Position numbers and translations under genes: made by a program. From Crocinitomicaceae bacterium (GTDB lineage Bacteria > Bacteroidota > Bacteroidia > Flavobacteriales_D > Crocinitomicaceae), in the NCBI GenBank assembly GCA_030830895.1, contig JAURMC010000006.1, positions 1 through 36,139 of the forward strand: a stretch of DNA of 36,139 nt, written 5' to 3'. The notes beneath the pieces were generated by a model. That model did no database searches and was not told where the DNA came from. It worked only from the letters and a program-made list of their open reading frames with translations. Positions 24,841 through 36,116 of this stretch are shown piece by piece; the stretch's first letter is position 1; every line of letters begins with the position of its first letter.

Positions 24841-27800
24841 TTATACTTCATTCTCTTCGGTTAGTTTTTCGTATACTTCTTTAGAGCCAACGATCATATT
24901 TTGGAAATGACGCACTCCTGTACCAGCAGGTATTAAGTGTCCAACAATAACATTTTCTTTCAATCCAAGTAAATGATCTTCTTTCCCAGAAATCGCTGCT
25001 TCGTTTAGTACTTTGGTTGTTTCCTGGAATGAGGCCGCTGAAATAAATGACTGAGTTTGAAGTGACGCCCGAGTTATCCCTTGAAGAAGTGGTGTAGAAG
25101 TTGCTGGTTCAGCCTCACGGGCCTCTATTAGCTTCTTATCTTCCCGCTTCAATCTTGAATTTTCATCCCGTAATTTACGTACAGAAATTAATTGGCCTTT
25201 TTCAACCTCCGTAGATTCTCCTGCATCACGAACGAACATCATACCATAAAGTTGATCATTCGCCTCCATGATATCCGCTTTGTGAATCGATTGTCCTTCA
25301 AGGAATCTCGTATCTCCTGGATCAACTATTTCAGCTTTAAGCATCATTTGGCGAACAATAACCTCAAAATGCTTGTCGTTAATTTTTACACCTTGAAGTC
25401 GGTATACCTCTTGGATCTCATTAACAATATACTCTTGAACTTTAGTTGGTCCTTCAATATTTAAGATATCATTCGGTGTGATGGCCCCATCCGATAGTGG
25501 TTGACCCGCACGAACAAAATCATTCTGCTGAACCAAGATATGCTTCGAAAGTGGTACAAGATATTTTCGAATCTCTCCTGATTTCGAAGTAATAATAATC
25601 TCTCGATTACCACGCTTAATTGTGCCGTAAGCTGCGGTACCATCAATTTCTGAAACAACTGCTGGATTGGAAGGATTACGTGCTTCAAAAAGCTCGGTTA
25701 CCCGTGGTAAACCTCCAGTAATATCCCCAGACTTACCTGAGGATCTTGGTATTTTTACTAGGATTACCCCGGCGTCTACAATATCCCCTTCTTCAACATT
25801 TAATAGTGCACTTACTGGCAATGAATACTCCCGAAGTACTTCTTTTGTTTTAACGTCTAAAATGTGAATCGCGGGGCTTTTCTTTTTATCCCTAGACTCA
25901 ATTATCACCTTTCTATTATAGCCCGTTTGCTCATCCATTTCTTCACGATATGTAATACCTGCTTCCATGAAATCAAACTTAACCTTTCCTTTTACTTCCG
26001 TAATAATCAAGGCATTGTATGGATCCCATTTACAAATTACATCTCCTTTCTTAACTTTTGTTTTATCCTCAACCATTAAGTCAGAACCGTACGGAATATT
26101 GGCATTCATGATTACAATTCCTGTCTTCTCGTCAACGATTCTCATTTCACCAGATCTACCAACTACGATGGTTTTAACCAATCCATCAGCTCCTTTATGG
26201 TCAATTGTTCGTAATTCTTCAAATTCAATACGACCAGAAACTTTTGCCTTGATGTCTGAACTATCAGCAATGTTTGAAGCAGTTCCCCCAACGTGGAATG
26301 TTCTTAGGGTCAACTGTGTACCTGGCTCACCGATAGACTGTGCGGCTATAACCCCAACAGCATCTCCCATTTGTGCTGGTCGGTGAGTAGCTAGGTTTCG
26401 CCCATAACATTTCGAACATACCCCTTTACGCATTTCACAAGTCAATACTGAACGTATTTCAACATCATCAATTCCCGCTACTTCGATTTCCTTAGCAACA
26501 TTTTCCGTAATTAATTCTCCGCTCCCGATTAACAATCGATCTGATTCTGGATAATAAACATCATGTACAGATGTTCTTCCGATAATTCGATCAAACAACG
26601 GCTCAACAACTTCATCATTCTTACGTAGTGCAGAAGCAACGATACCACGAAGTGTACCACAATCCTCTGAATTAATTACCACATCTTGAGCCACATCGAC
26701 CAATCGACGAGTTAAGTAACCTGCATCCGCTGTTTTAAGGGCAGTATCTGCAAGTCCTTTACGCGCACCGTGGGTAGAAATAAAGTATTCAAGAATAGAA
26801 AGTCCTTCTTTAAAGTTTGAAAGAATTGGGTTTTCAATAATCTCTTGTACGGATGCTCCAGATTTTTGAGGTTTTGCCATTAACCCGCGCATTCCTGAAA
26901 GCTGACGAATCTGTTCTTTTGATCCACGAGCTCCAGAGTCGAACATCATATATATTGAATTGAATCCTTGACGGTCAGTTTTTAACTGTTCCATGAGGGT
27001 TGCTGTCAATCTTGAATTAGTATGTGTCCAAATATCGATAATCTGGTTATAACGCTCATTATTTGTTATCAATCCCATGTTATAACTAGCCATAACCTCA
27101 GTAACCTCTTGTTCAGCCTTCGCAACCAATACTTCTTTTTCCTTTGGAATAATAATATCATCCAAATTAAACGATAAACCACCTTTGAATGCCATATGAT
27201 ATCCTAAGGTTTTAATATCATCAAGAAATTGAGCCGTTCGGCTTGTACCTGAAACTTTAAGTACCTCACCGATAATATCACGTAATGCTTTTTTTGTGAG
27301 TACATCGTTTATATACCCAACTTCACGTGGAACCTTTTCATTAAACAGCACACGGCCACAAGTGGTATCAATCATTTTTAATACCGGTTCACCTTGTTCG
27401 TTCAGGTCAAAAGTCTTGACCTTAATAGTTGCATGCAAATCAAGTCGACGTTCATTATATGCAATGATTACCTCTTCTGGAGAATAAAAGATTTTTCCTT
27501 CTCCTTTAACTATCTCTGTCTCAGTAGACAACTTACCTTTTGTAATATAATACAAGCCGAGAACCATATCCTGAGATGGTACCGCTATCGGTGCCCCGTT
27601 CGCTGGATTCAAAATATTGTGCGAAGCCAACATTAATAATTGAGCTTCTAAAATTGCGGCATTTCCTAACGGTAAATGCACAGCCATTTGATCGCCATCG
27701 AAATCCGCGTTAAAAGCGGTGGTTACCAACGGGTGAAGTCGAATGGCTTTTCCTTCAATTAATTTTGGTTGAAACGCCTGTATTCCTAAACGGTGAAGTG

Positions 27801-29139
27801 TGGGTGCACGATTCAGTAATACCGGATGGCCTTTCAATACATTTTCTAGGATATCCCAAACAACCGGCTCTTTTCTGTCTACAATTTTCTTCGCAGACTT
27901 TACAGTTTTTACGATACCCCGCTCAATCATTTTACGAATGATAAACGGTTTATATAGTTCTGCCGCCATATCTTTTGGAAGACCACACTCATGCAGTTTT
28001 AAATCCGGCCCTACAACGATTACGGAACGTGCCGAATAATCCACCCTTTTCCCTAACAAGTTTTGACGAAAACGCCCTTGCTTGCCTTTTAAGGAGTCTG
28101 AGAGTGATTTCAAGGCACGGTTGGACTCAGTTTTAACAGCACTTGATTTACGCGAATTGTCAAATAACGAATCAACAGATTCTTGAAGCATACGTTTTTC
28201 GTTACGTAAAATCACTTCGGGCGCTTTAATTTCAATTAAACGCTTAAGTCGATTATTACGAATGATTACCCGGCGATAAAGATCATTTAAATCTGAAGTG
28301 GCAAAACGGCCTCCGTCAAGCGGAACTAACGGACGAAGTTCAGGTGGAATCACAGGCACTACCTTCACAATCATCCATTCTGGGCGATTATCAATGCGTG
28401 TTTGTGATTCTTTCATTGCCTCAACAACTTGTAGTCGTTTCAATGCTTCGTTTTTACGCTGAACCGATGTTTCTTCATCCGCTGCCGCACGCAATTCATT
28501 TGAAAGGGAAACTAAATTTAAATCTCTCAATAAATCGTAAAGTGCTTCTGCACCCATTTTAGCAATAAATTTATTAGGATCGTTGTCATCTAAGAAATGA
28601 TTGTCTTTAAGGGCAGGATTATCAATAATATCCAGATAATCTTCCTCCGACAAGAAATCGTACTTTTTAAGTCCTAAACCTTCCATTTCCGCAGTAATTC
28701 CTGCTTGAATAACCACATAGCGTTCGTAATAAATAATCTGATCAAGTTTTTTCGTCGGTAAGCCGAGCAAGTATCCGATTTTATTGGGCAATGAACGAAA
28801 GTACCAAATGTGAGCTACTGGAACTACTAAGGCAATATGGCCCATTCGTTCACGACGCACTTTTTTCTCAGTTACTTCAACCCCACAGCGGTCACAAACA
28901 ATTCCTTTGTAACGAATTCGCTTGTATTTACCACAATGACATTCATAATCCTTAACGGGTCCGAAAATTCGTTCGCAAAACAAACCATCTCTTTCTGGTT
29001 TATAGGTACGATAATTAATCGTTTCTGGTTTAAGTACTTCGCCACTTGATTGCTCTAAAATCAACTCTGGAGAAGCCAAAGAGATTGTTATTTTATTGAA
29101 GCTATTTTGTTTTTTTGGTGTTTCTTTCTTAAAAGCCAT
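24841..29139 (-). CDS. rpoC: RNA polymerase beta' subunit
   Basis: Catalytic subunit of RNA polymerase. The 1432 residues are typical for Bacteroidota. N-terminal zinc site: Cys in CHCG (about 67 and 69) and CDRCG (82, 85). The active-site motif [17 protein letters not shown], holding the three Mg-binding Asp, is at about 475-490. The region [22 protein letters not shown] (bridge helix and trigger-loop start) is followed by the second zinc site: SEDCGTLRG, then [13 protein letters not shown] near residue 905, and by [14 protein letters not shown]. The C-terminus ([13 protein letters not shown]) is conserved. It follows rpoB by 24 bp. No insertion or intein is seen. Confidence 0.99.
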   Translation of the reverse strand: MAFKKETPKKQNSFNKITISLASPELILEQSSGEVLKPETINYRTYKPERDGLFCERIFGPVKDYECHCGKYKRIRYKGIVCDRCGVEVTEKKVRRERMGHIALVVPVAHIWYFRSLPNKIGYLLGLPTKKLDQIIYYERYVVIQAGITAEMEGLGLKKYDFLSEEDYLDIIDNPALKDNHFLDDNDPNKFIAKMGAEALYDLLRDLNLVSLSNELRAAADEETSVQRKNEALKRLQVVEAMKESQTRIDNRPEWMIVKVVPVIPPELRPLVPLDGGRFATSDLNDLYRRVIIRNNRLKRLIEIKAPEVILRNEKRMLQESVDSLFDNSRKSSAVKTESNRALKSLSDSLKGKQGRFRQNLLGKRVDYSARSVIVVGPDLKLHECGLPKDMAAELYKPFIIRKMIERGIVKTVKSAKKIVDRKEPVVWDILENVLKGHPVLLNRAPTLHRLGIQAFQPKLIEGKAIRLHPLVTTAFNADFDGDQMAVHLPLGNAAILEAQLLMLASHNILNPANGAPIAVPSQDMVLGLYYITKGKLSTETEIVKGEGKIFYSPEEVIIAYNERRLDLHATIKVKTFDLNEQGEPVLKMIDTTCGRVLFNEKVPREVGYINDVLTKKALRDIIGEVLKVSGTSRTAQFLDDIKTLGYHMAFKGGLSFNLDDIIIPKEKEVLVAKAEQEVTEVMASYNMGLITNNERYNQIIDIWTHTNSRLTATLMEQLKTDRQGFNSIYMMFDSGARGSKEQIRQLSGMRGLMAKPQKSGASVQEIIENPILSNFKEGLSILEYFISTHGARKGLADTALKTADAGYLTRRLVDVAQDVVINSEDCGTLRGIVASALRKNDEVVEPLFDRIIGRTSVHDVYYPESDRLLIGSGELITENVAKEIEVAGIDDVEIRSVLTCEMRKGVCSKCYGRNLATHRPAQMGDAVGVIAAQSIGEPGTQLTLRTFHVGGTASNIADSSDIKAKVSGRIEFEELRTIDHKGADGLVKTIVVGRSGEMRIVDEKTGIVIMNANIPYGSDLMVEDKTKVKKGDVICKWDPYNALIITEVKGKVKFDFMEAGITYREEMDEQTGYNRKVIIESRDKKKSPAIHILDVKTKEVLREYSLPVSALLNVEEGDIVDAGVILVKIPRSSGKSGDITGGLPRVTELFEARNPSNPAVVSEIDGTAAYGTIKRGNREIIITSKSGEIRKYLVPLSKHILVQQNDFVRAGQPLSDGAITPNDILNIEGPTKVQEYIVNEIQEVYRLQGVKINDKHFEVIVRQMMLKAEIVDPGDTRFLEGQSIHKADIMEANDQLYGMMFVRDAGESTEVEKGQLISVRKLRDENSRLKREDKKLIEAREAEPATSTPLLQGITRASLQTQSFISAASFQETTKVLNEAAISGKEDHLLGLKENVIVGHLIPAGTGVRHFQNMIVGSKEVYEKLTEENEV

Positions 29140-29163
29140 GTTTTACGCTTTAAAAATTTTTAA

Positions 29164-32100
29164 TTAATCCATAGTAACATTAAGGCAAAGTCCTTTTAAT
29201 TCATGCAGCAATACATTGAATGATTCAGGAATACCAGGTTCAGGGATGTTATCTCCTTTAACGATAGATTCATAAGCTTTCGCCCGCCCTATAACATCAT
29301 CGGATTTAACGGTTAATAACTCTTGAAGAATATTTGCAGCGCCAAAGGCCTCAATTGCCCAAACCTCCATCTCACCAAAACGCTGACCCCCGAATTGAGC
29401 TTTCCCACCAAGTGGCTGTTGAGTTATTAAGGAGTATGGTCCGATAGAACGTGCGTGCATTTTATCATCGACCATATGGGACAATTTCAACATGTAAATG
29501 ACCCCAACAGTTGCAGGCTGATCGAATCGTTCACCTGTTCCTCCATCATATAAATATGATTTACCGGATTTTGGAACGCCCGCCTTTGCAGTCCACTCAT
29601 CAATTTCGGATGGATGTGCTCCATCAAAAATTGGAGTGGCAAACTTAATTCCAAGTTTTTGGCCAGCCCAACCTAGGACGGTTTCATAGATTTGACCCAA
29701 ATTCATACGGGAAGGTACTCCAAGTGGGTTCAATACAATATCAACTGGGGTCCCATCTTCTAAGAATGGCATATCTTCTTGACGAACAATATTCGCAACA
29801 ATGCCTTTATTCCCATGACGACCTGCCATTTTATCTCCTACACGAAGCTTACGTTTTTTGGCAACATAAACTTTTGCCAATTTAACGATTCCTGCTGGTA
29901 GTTCATCCCCAACAGATATATGGAATTTTTTACGTTTGTAATTACCCAATAAATCATTTGCTTTAATGCTAAAATTGTGGATAACACGGCTAATCATGTG
30001 ATTTATATTCTGATCAGCGGTCCAATTTAGTGGATTAATAATCGTGTAATCCAAGGTCATTAAGCCTTTTGCAGTAAACTTAGTTCCCTTCTTAATTAGT
30101 TCTTCCCTAAAGTTATTGAATACACCTGCTGATTTATTCTCTCCAACAATGGTCATTAACTTATCAGTTAATCGCTCTTTCAGATCATTGTACTCTTTCT
30201 GGTACTCCATATCCAAGGTCTCCAAGATTGGCTTGTCTTGCGATTTTGATTTGCGATCTTTAACCGCTCGAGAAAATAATTTCTTTTGAATTACTGTTCC
30301 ACGAAGGGATGGACCGGCTTTCAATGATGCATCTTTCACATCCCCAGCTTTATCACCAAAAATTGCACGTAGCAATTTCTCTTCTGGCGATGGATCCGTT
30401 TCTCCCTTCGGAGTAATTTTTCCGATAAGAATATCCCCTTCCTTGATTTCAGCGCCAATTCGGATTAATCCGTTTTCGTCTAAATCTTTGGTCGCTTCTT
30501 CACTAACATTTGGAATATCCGAGGTTAACTCTTCCATTCCTCGTTTAGTGTCCCGTACCTCCAAGGAGTATTCATCAATATGAATTGAAGTAAAGATGTC
30601 ATCGCGAACAACCTTTTCAGAGATCACAATTGCATCCTCAAAATTATAGCCTTTCCATGGCATGAACGCCACTTTTAAATTTTGCCCAAGTGCTAATTCT
30701 CCACTTTCAGTGGCATATCCTTCGCACAATACTTGACCTTTCGAAACACGATCACCCTTCGCCACAATTGGTTTAAGATTCATACATGTACTTTGGTTCG
30801 TTTTGGCGTATTTAGTTAAAGAATAACGCTTCACCTCACTGTCAAACGAAACCAATTTATCTTCGTCATTCCAATCATATCGAATCACTATTTCGTTAGC
30901 ATCTACGTATTCAACAATACCATCACCTTCTGCATTAACAAGCACGCGAGAATCACGAGCAACAAGTTCTTCAATTCCTGTCCCTACTATGGGTGCGTGT
31001 GGTTTAATTAGTGGAACAGCTTGTCGTTGCATGTTCGATCCCATAAGGGCCCGGTTGGCATCATCATGTTCTAAAAATGGAATAGAAGATGCGGCAATGG
31101 ATGCAATTTGATTAGCCCCTACATCCATAAGGTTAAGTTCCTTTGGATTAACCACTGGGAAATCTCCCTCATAACGAGCCTTGACTGTTTCGGTAAGAAA
31201 ATTTCCTTTATTATCAACTCTTGCATTTGCTTGAGCAATTATTTTTCCATCTTCCTCTTCTGCTGCCAAATAGATAGGTTCTTCAGTGAACACCATTTTA
31301 CCATTTTCAATTTTACGGTAAGGCGTTTCAATAAATCCAAGCTTATTTACCTTTGCAAAAACACAAAGCGAAGAAATCAATCCAATGTTTGGTCCTTCCG
31401 GTGTTTCAATGGTACAAAGTCTTCCGTAGTGTGTGTAATGAACATCACGTACCTCAAATCCTGCACGCTCTCTTGATAAACCTCCTGGCCCAAGGGCTGA
31501 AAGACGTCGTTTGTGGGTTACCTCTGCCAATGGATTGGTTTGATCCATAAACTGAGAAAGCTGATTTGTTCCAAAGAACGAATTAATTACTGAACTTAAA
31601 GTTTTTGCATTAATCAAATCGATTGGAGTAAATACCTCGTTATCACGAACATTCATTCGTTCACGAATGGTTCTTGCCATACGAGCTAAACCTACACCAA
31701 ATTGAGAATAAAGTTGTTCACCTACCGTTCTTACACGACGGTTTGAAAGGTGATCGATATCATCAACATCTGCTTTGGAGTTGATTAACTCAATCAGATA
31801 CTTAACGATTTCTATTATGTCTTGCTTAGTTAAGACACGAGAAACTTCTTCGTTTCCAATTTTCAACTTTTTATTGATTCGATAACGACCAACTTCACCT
31901 AAATCATATCTAGTATCCGAGAAGAACAGTTTTTCAAAAACTCCTTTTGCCGTTTCAAAATCTGGTGCATCTGCATTTCGTAATTGACGATAAATATATT
32001 CTATTGCTTCTTTTTCCGAATTAGTAGGGTCTTTTTGCAGTGTATTATATATAATGGTATAGTCAGTAGCATTTGCATTTTCCTTGTGAAGGATTAATGA

Positions 32101-32973
32101 TTTTGCTCCAGAATCTAAAATATCATCTAAATGCTCTTCTTTTATTTCTAATTCACGTTCAAGTATCACTTCGTTTCGTTCAATAGAAACAACCTCTCCG
32201 GTGTCCTCATCAACGAAATCTTCAATCCATGTTTTTAACACACGAGCAGCAAGTTTACGACCTACAAACTTCTTCATTCCGGCTTTCGTGATTTTTACTT
32301 CATCTGCAAGGCCAAATATTTCAAGAATGTCTCGATCGGTTTCATAGCCCATTGCACGGAAAAGGGTAGTTAACGGTAATTTTTTCTTCCGATCAATATA
32401 TGCATACATGATGCTATTGATATCTGTTGCGAATTCCATCCAAGAACCTTTGAACGGTATAATTCGAGCTGAATACAATTTAGTACCATTGGCATGTCTA
32501 GATTGTCCAAAGAATACCCCTGGCGAACGATGTAATTGCGAAACAATTACACGTTCCGCACCGTTCACGACAAAAGAACCTTTCGGAGTCATATAAGGGA
32601 TTGTACCTAAATAAACATCCTGGACGATGGTTTCAAAATCCTCGTGTTCAGGGTCGGTGCAATATAATTTCAATTTAGCTTTAAGTGGAACGCTATAGGT
32701 TAAACCTCTTTCGATACACTCTTCTATCGAATACCTTGGAGGATCGATAAAATAATCCAAAAACTCAAGAACGAATTGGTTTCTTGTGTCTGTAATTGGG
32801 AAATTTTCTGCGAAAACTTTGAAAAGACCTTCGCTCTCTCTGTTTTCAGGTGTTGTTTCAAGCTGAAAGAATTCTTGAAACGATTTCAATTGAACCTCCA
32901 AAAAATCGGGATACTCAAAGGTATTCTGACTGGAGGCAAAATTAATTCGGGTTGAATTATTTTTTGTTGCCAA
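29164..32973 (-). CDS. rpoB: RNA polymerase beta subunit, TTG start
   Basis: Catalytic-core subunit of RNA polymerase, 1269 residues as in other Bacteroidota. The N-terminus ([24 protein letters not shown]) fits the family. The rifampicin region near residues 465-490 reads [29 protein letters not shown], so the residues equal to E. coli Asp516, His526 and Ser531 are the sensitive form. Other landmarks are KVRDTKRG-like segments, the C-terminal [25 protein letters not shown] block (here with AIEA), and [12 protein letters not shown] at the end. The start codon is TTG at 32973: no ATG, GTG or TTG occurs between it and an in-frame TAA 33 bp upstream, and the first internal Met is more than 120 residues in. 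A 95-bp gap to rplL holds a strong hairpin. Confidence 0.99.
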   Translation of the reverse strand: MATKNNSTRINFASSQNTFEYPDFLEVQLKSFQEFFQLETTPENRESEGLFKVFAENFPITDTRNQFVLEFLDYFIDPPRYSIEECIERGLTYSVPLKAKLKLYCTDPEHEDFETIVQDVYLGTIPYMTPKGSFVVNGAERVIVSQLHRSPGVFFGQSRHANGTKLYSARIIPFKGSWMEFATDINSIMYAYIDRKKKLPLTTLFRAMGYETDRDILEIFGLADEVKITKAGMKKFVGRKLAARVLKTWIEDFVDEDTGEVVSIERNEVILERELEIKEEHLDDILDSGAKSLILHKENANATDYTIIYNTLQKDPTNSEKEAIEYIYRQLRNADAPDFETAKGVFEKLFFSDTRYDLGEVGRYRINKKLKIGNEEVSRVLTKQDIIEIVKYLIELINSKADVDDIDHLSNRRVRTVGEQLYSQFGVGLARMARTIRERMNVRDNEVFTPIDLINAKTLSSVINSFFGTNQLSQFMDQTNPLAEVTHKRRLSALGPGGLSRERAGFEVRDVHYTHYGRLCTIETPEGPNIGLISSLCVFAKVNKLGFIETPYRKIENGKMVFTEEPIYLAAEEEDGKIIAQANARVDNKGNFLTETVKARYEGDFPVVNPKELNLMDVGANQIASIAASSIPFLEHDDANRALMGSNMQRQAVPLIKPHAPIVGTGIEELVARDSRVLVNAEGDGIVEYVDANEIVIRYDWNDEDKLVSFDSEVKRYSLTKYAKTNQSTCMNLKPIVAKGDRVSKGQVLCEGYATESGELALGQNLKVAFMPWKGYNFEDAIVISEKVVRDDIFTSIHIDEYSLEVRDTKRGMEELTSDIPNVSEEATKDLDENGLIRIGAEIKEGDILIGKITPKGETDPSPEEKLLRAIFGDKAGDVKDASLKAGPSLRGTVIQKKLFSRAVKDRKSKSQDKPILETLDMEYQKEYNDLKERLTDKLMTIVGENKSAGVFNNFREELIKKGTKFTAKGLMTLDYTIINPLNWTADQNINHMISRVIHNFSIKANDLLGNYKRKKFHISVGDELPAGIVKLAKVYVAKKRKLRVGDKMAGRHGNKGIVANIVRQEDMPFLEDGTPVDIVLNPLGVPSRMNLGQIYETVLGWAGQKLGIKFATPIFDGAHPSEIDEWTAKAGVPKSGKSYLYDGGTGERFDQPATVGVIYMLKLSHMVDDKMHARSIGPYSLITQQPLGGKAQFGGQRFGEMEVWAIEAFGAANILQELLTVKSDDVIGRAKAYESIVKGDNIPEPGIPESFNVLLHELKGLCLNVTMD

Positions 32974-33010
32974 GGCTATTAATTTATTTAATTTAGAAAA
33001 TGCACTTTAC

Positions 33011-33053
33011 AAAAACAGGACAAGGCATCCGAAACATCGGTTGCCTGTCCTGT
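33011..33053 (-). terminator. Attenuator-like hairpin between rplL and rpoB
   Basis: On the minus strand ACAGGACA (33053-33046) pairs with TGTCCTGT (33022-33015), GGCA with TGCC, and CCGA with TCGG around a 4-nt loop, with one bulge and one mismatch. It is directly followed by TTTTT. The structure is that of an intrinsic terminator, but it lies inside a ribosomal-protein/RNA-polymerase operon. Partial termination or RNase III cleavage, as known at the same place in E. coli, would adjust rpoBC against rplJL (inference). Confidence 0.8.
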
Positions 33054-33068
33054 GAATTCCGTCTGAAA

Positions 33069-33449
33069 TTACTTAATCTCAACTTCGGCACCAGCCTCTT
33101 CAAGAGACTTTTTAAGGCCTTCAGCTTCGTCTTTGGAAACTGCTTCTTTCAAAGTAGTAGGAGCGCCATCAACGAGATCTTTAGACTCTTTCAATCCATT
33201 ACCTGTAAGTTCTTTTACAAGTTTAACAACAGCAAGTTTGTTCGGACCAGAAGCTTTAAGGATCACATTAAATTCTGATTTTTCCTCAGCAGCAGCAGCT
33301 TCGCCACCACCTCCACCTCCTGCTACCATAACTGGAGCAGCAGCTGCTGGTTCGATTCCGTATTCTTCTTTTAGGATTACAGCTAATTCATTTACTTCTT
33401 TTACTGTAAGGTTAACTAGGGTTTCTGCGATTTGCTTTAATTCAGCCAT
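33069..33449 (-). CDS. rplL: 50S ribosomal protein L7/L12
   Basis: Stalk protein that recruits translation factors, present in several copies per ribosome. The protein has 126 residues: an N-terminal dimerisation helix pair ([26 protein letters not shown]), an Ala/Gly-rich flexible hinge (about 35-55, with six Gly in a row) and a C-terminal factor-binding domain with [36 protein letters not shown] and a closing EAGAEVEIK. The gene follows rplJ by 28 bp. It is the last ribosomal-protein gene before the attenuator-like hairpin, consistent with a need for more L7/L12 than RNA polymerase. Confidence 0.98.
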   Translation of the reverse strand: MAELKQIAETLVNLTVKEVNELAVILKEEYGIEPAAAAPVMVAGGGGGGEAAAAEEKSEFNVILKASGPNKLAVVKLVKELTGNGLKESKDLVDGAPTTLKEAVSKDEAEGLKKSLEEAGAEVEIK

Positions 33450-33477
33450 TTTATTTGTTTTAAATAAGGTTAATAAA

Positions 33478-33996
33478 CTATCTTTCTTCGAGGGTCTTTA
33501 AAATACCCGCGATTTTGCCGCCTGCACCTTTGAGGCCAGACAATACATTCTTAGCAGGGCTTTGAAGTAATCCAACAATTTCTCCAATCAGTTCTTCTTT
33601 AGATTTCATGGACTCAAGGGTAACCAATTGATTATCTCCAATAAAGATTGCTTCCTCGATGTAAGCACCTTTCAAGATAGGCTTTGGGTTTTTCTTGCGA
33701 AATTCTTGAATCAACCGGGCTGGAGCATTTGCTTCTTGACTAATCATAATAGAGGTGGCGCCTTTGAGAAGCCCCACTAGTTCTCCATAATTTTTGCCTT
33801 CAACTTGATCCATTGCCTTCTTCAATAAAGTATTCTTAACAACCTTTAAGGAGATATTTGATTGAAAACATCTTCTTCTTAGGTTATTAACATTCTCCAC
33901 TGTTAAGTCAGCAGTATCTGTTAAATAAAGGATATTTGCAGCGGACAATTCAGCGGCCAAATCGTCAATGTATTGTGCTTTTTCTTCTCTGTTCAT
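33478..33996 (-). CDS. rplJ: 50S ribosomal protein L10
   Basis: Anchors the L7/L12 dimers to the 23S rRNA and forms the stalk base. The 172-residue length is normal. Features: [38 protein letters not shown] at the N-terminus, [14 protein letters not shown] (rRNA contact), [22 protein letters not shown], and a C-terminal helix ([29 protein letters not shown]) that binds L12 dimers. The gap to rplA is only 10 bp, so there is no room for the long rplJ leader known in enterobacteria; autoregulation by L10 at such a leader is therefore unlikely here. Confidence 0.98.
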   Translation of the reverse strand: MNREEKAQYIDDLAAELSAANILYLTDTADLTVENVNNLRRRCFQSNISLKVVKNTLLKKAMDQVEGKNYGELVGLLKGATSIMISQEANAPARLIQEFRKKNPKPILKGAYIEEAIFIGDNQLVTLESMKSKEELIGEIVGLLQSPAKNVLSGLKGAGGKIAGILKTLEER

Positions 33997-34006
33997 TTTA
34001 AAAATT

Positions 34007-34702
34007 TTAAGCAGTTACTGATTTGGGTTCGATTTGAATTCCGGCGCTCATAGTAGAGCTTATTGCAATGCTTTTAATGTAAGTACCTTTTGCTGCAGAC
34101 GGTTTTAATTTGATAAGTGCTTGAATTAATTCGTTCGCGTTTTCTTTTAACATCGAACCATTAAAACTTACTTTACCAACAGCAGAATGAATAATACCGT
34201 ATTTATCAACTTTAAAATCAATTTTACCGGCCTTAACTTCTGCTACCGCTTTTGCAACATCAAGTGTTACAGTACCTGTTTTTGGATTCGGCATCAAACC
34301 TCTTGGACCTAAAACACGTCCAAGTGCTCCAACTTTTCCCATAACAGATGGCATTGTGATAATTACATCCACATCGGTCCAACCACCCTTAATTTTAGCG
34401 ATATAGTCGTCTAAACCAACATGGTCTGCACCTGCAGCTTTAGCTTCTGCCTCTTTGTCAGGTGTACATAACACAAGAACGCGCATGTCTTTACCAGTCC
34501 CGTGCGGTAATGCTACCGTACCACGAACCATTTGATTAGCTTTTCTTGGATCAACTCCTAATCGCACAGCGATATCTACGGAAGCATCAAATTTAGTTGT
34601 TGAGATCACTTTTACTAGCTCGCAAGCTTCTACTAACGAGTAAGATTTGCCTAAATCAACCTTAGACAATACTTCCTTTCTTTTCTTTGAAATTCTTTTC
34701 AT
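34007..34702 (-). CDS. rplA: 50S ribosomal protein L1
   Basis: Forms the mobile L1 stalk that handles the E-site tRNA and, in many bacteria, represses its own operon by binding the rplK-rplA leader. The protein has 231 residues and the family blocks [29 protein letters not shown] (about 41-69), [30 protein letters not shown] (about 118-147, with the L1 signature) and [22 protein letters not shown]. It follows rplK by 11 bp, so rplKA are coupled, as in most bacteria. Confidence 0.98.
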   Translation of the reverse strand: MKRISKKRKEVLSKVDLGKSYSLVEACELVKVISTTKFDASVDIAVRLGVDPRKANQMVRGTVALPHGTGKDMRVLVLCTPDKEAEAKAAGADHVGLDDYIAKIKGGWTDVDVIITMPSVMGKVGALGRVLGPRGLMPNPKTGTVTLDVAKAVAEVKAGKIDFKVDKYGIIHSAVGKVSFNGSMLKENANELIQALIKLKPSAAKGTYIKSIAISSTMSAGIQIEPKSVTA

Positions 34703-34713
34703 GTCTTCTTGAT

Positions 34714-35160
34714 TTATTTAGTTTTTGGAGCAGATCCACCTTTAACAACCACACCCATACTTCGTGCTGTACCAGCCACCATAGACATTGCAGCATCTAC
34801 CGTAAAGCAATTTAAATCAGAAAGTTTATCCTCTGCTATCGTACGAATTTGGTCCCAAGAGATGGTACCAACTTTGGATTTATTCGGCTCAGACGAGCCT
34901 TTCTTGATTTTCGTCTGCTCGACGATTTGAACTGCAGCAGGTGCTGTTTTTAACACAAAGTCGAATGACTTATCTGCATACACAGTGATTACAACTGGAA
35001 CCACTTTTCCGGCTTTATCCTGAGTTCGAGCATTAAACTGCTTACAAAACTCCATGATATTGACACCTTTAGCACCGAGTGCTGGGCCGATTGGGGGCGA
35101 AGGATTCGCCGCACCGCCTTTGATTTGTAATTTAATCAAAGCTGCTACTTCTTTAGCCAT
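34714..35160 (-). CDS. rplK: 50S ribosomal protein L11
   Basis: Part of the GTPase-associated centre of the large subunit, where it contacts L10 and the factor-binding rRNA. The 148-residue protein has [46 protein letters not shown] at the N-terminus, the conserved proline-rich hinge ([10 protein letters not shown]), and the C-terminal rRNA-binding domain with [53 protein letters not shown]. The 81-bp gap before it is the longest leader in the secE-rplL part of the cluster, where L1 might bind. Confidence 0.98.
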   Translation of the reverse strand: MAKEVAALIKLQIKGGAANPSPPIGPALGAKGVNIMEFCKQFNARTQDKAGKVVPVVITVYADKSFDFVLKTAPAAVQIVEQTKIKKGSSEPNKSKVGTISWDQIRTIAEDKLSDLNCFTVDAAMSMVAGTARSMGVVVKGGSAPKTK

Positions 35161-35241
35161 TTATTCACAATTTATGTAGTCAAGCATAAGTACTTACGGG
35201 AAGCTTTGTTCGTTTTCCTTACTCCTACGGTTAATACACTC
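35161..35241 (-). promoter_or_regulatory. Leader between nusG and rplK, possible L1-binding region
   Basis: This 81-bp gap has no TAnnTTTG element and no terminator. On the minus strand I see a small inverted repeat, TTATG-8 nt-CATAA, about 15-35 nt before the rplK start, and the pair GGAA/TTCC farther upstream. L1 is known to bind the rplK leader in other bacteria; that this happens here is only an inference from its position. Confidence 0.25.
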
Positions 35242-35793
35242 TTAAACCTCTTTTTCAACTTGCATATAGCTTAACTCTAACAAGTTCTTTCTACCAAAAA
35301 TCTTAACCATTACTTTTAACTTCTTCTTCTCTTCATTGATTTCATCAACTACACCACTGAAATTATTGAATGGTCCATCTATTACTTTCACATTTTCACC
35401 AACAACAAATGGGATTCGTACTTCCTCTTCATTCTCGGCTAACTCGTCAACTTTTCCTAGAATTCTGTTCACTTCTGATAAGCGCATTGGAACAGGCTCC
35501 CCTCCTTTAACCGCACCCAAAAAGCCAATTACGTTCGGAATTCCTTTAATAATATGCGGCACTTCACCAACTAGGGAAGCTTCAATTAGAACATATCCAG
35601 GTAAATAAGCTTTCTCTTTATTTACTTTTTTTCCATTACGAATTTGAAATACCTTTTCAGTTGGTATTAAAACTTGGGCTACGAAATCATTCAACTTATG
35701 ACGTGAAATCTCCAACTCGAGGAGTTCCTTTACCTTCTTCTCCTTTCCGCTCACAGCTCGAACTACGTACCATTTTTTGGAAATGTCTGACAT
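35242..35793 (-). CDS. nusG: Transcription termination/antitermination protein NusG
   Basis: Binds the RNA polymerase clamp, affects pausing and links transcription to Rho or to the ribosome. The 183-residue protein has the NGN domain about 1-120 (KWYVVRAVSGKEKKVKELLELE, AYLPGYVLIEASLVGEVPHIIKGIPNVIGFLG) and a C-terminal KOW domain about 128-183 (PFVVGENVKVIDGPFNNFSGVVDEINEEKKKLKVMVKIFGRKNLLELSYMQVEK). It lies between secE (16 bp away) and rplK, the standard order. Confidence 0.98.
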   Translation of the reverse strand: MSDISKKWYVVRAVSGKEKKVKELLELEISRHKLNDFVAQVLIPTEKVFQIRNGKKVNKEKAYLPGYVLIEASLVGEVPHIIKGIPNVIGFLGAVKGGEPVPMRLSEVNRILGKVDELAENEEEVRIPFVVGENVKVIDGPFNNFSGVVDEINEEKKKLKVMVKIFGRKNLLELSYMQVEKEV

Positions 35794-35809
35794 TTATATC
35801 GACGATTAA

Positions 35810-36025
35810 TTAATAGATAAAACCTAATAAACCGCGCCAAGTATCTCCGGGCTTACCCGCAATACCGAACGCGAAATCCATTCCGAAAATAACCACTGAA
35901 AAAAGAATTACCGAAATAAGTACAATTATTGTATTGTTTTGAAGCTCCTTCCAAGTGGGCCAAGTTACATTCTGGACCATTTCGGTATAGGTTTCTTTAA
36001 AATAGGTTCTAACTTTTTGAAACAC
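35810..36025 (-). CDS. secE: Preprotein translocase subunit SecE
   Basis: Small stabilising subunit of the SecYEG channel in the inner membrane. The protein has the amphipathic helix FQKVRTYFKETYTEMVQNVTWPTWKELQ with the conserved VTWPTW motif, followed by one membrane segment (NTIIVLISVILFSVVIFGMDF). The start is uncertain: a GTG at 36025 gives 71 residues and places the YFKE motif at position 8, as in homologues I recall. A GTG at 36046 gives 78 residues but overlaps the 3' end of tRNA-Trp by 3 nt. I prefer 36025. No ATG is available; the first internal Met would remove half of the helix. The gene order tRNA-Trp, secE, nusG is typical for this phylum. Confidence 0.93.
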   Translation of the reverse strand: MFQKVRTYFKETYTEMVQNVTWPTWKELQNNTIIVLISVILFSVVIFGMDFAFGIAGKPGDTWRGLLGFIY

Positions 36026-36043
36026 AGTGTTTAAATTTATTTG

Positions 36044-36116
36044 CACGGGCGGTAGGATTCGAACCCACGACCAATGGTTTTGGAGACCACTACTCTACCA
36101 GCTGAGCTACACCCGT
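36044..36116 (-). tRNA. tRNA-Trp (anticodon CCA)
   Basis: Folds as a full cloverleaf on the minus strand: acceptor ACGGGTG with CGCCCGT (one T-G pair), D arm GCTC/GAGT, anticodon stem GTGGT/ACCAT with loop CTCCAAA (anticodon CCA), T arm GTGGG/CCTAC with loop TTCGAAT, and discriminator base G, as usual in bacterial tRNA-Trp. The 3' CCA is not encoded (GCAA follows), so it must be added by an enzyme. It lies directly upstream of secE, where it is commonly found in Bacteroidota, and is presumably co-transcribed and cut out. Confidence 0.97.

Noticed and set aside
25967..26386. A 139-codon open frame antisense to rpoC
   Set aside because: rpoC is continuous and intact here; the antisense product has no motif.
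33286..33365. Low-complexity gca/acc-rich DNA in rplL as a repeat element or frameshift
   Set aside because: It encodes the normal Ala/Gly hinge of L7/L12 and the frame is intact on both sides.
33133..33501. A 122-codon open frame antisense to rplL
   Set aside because: Arises from the Ala/Gly-rich hinge codons of L7/L12 read backwards (poly-Pro stretch); no independent support.
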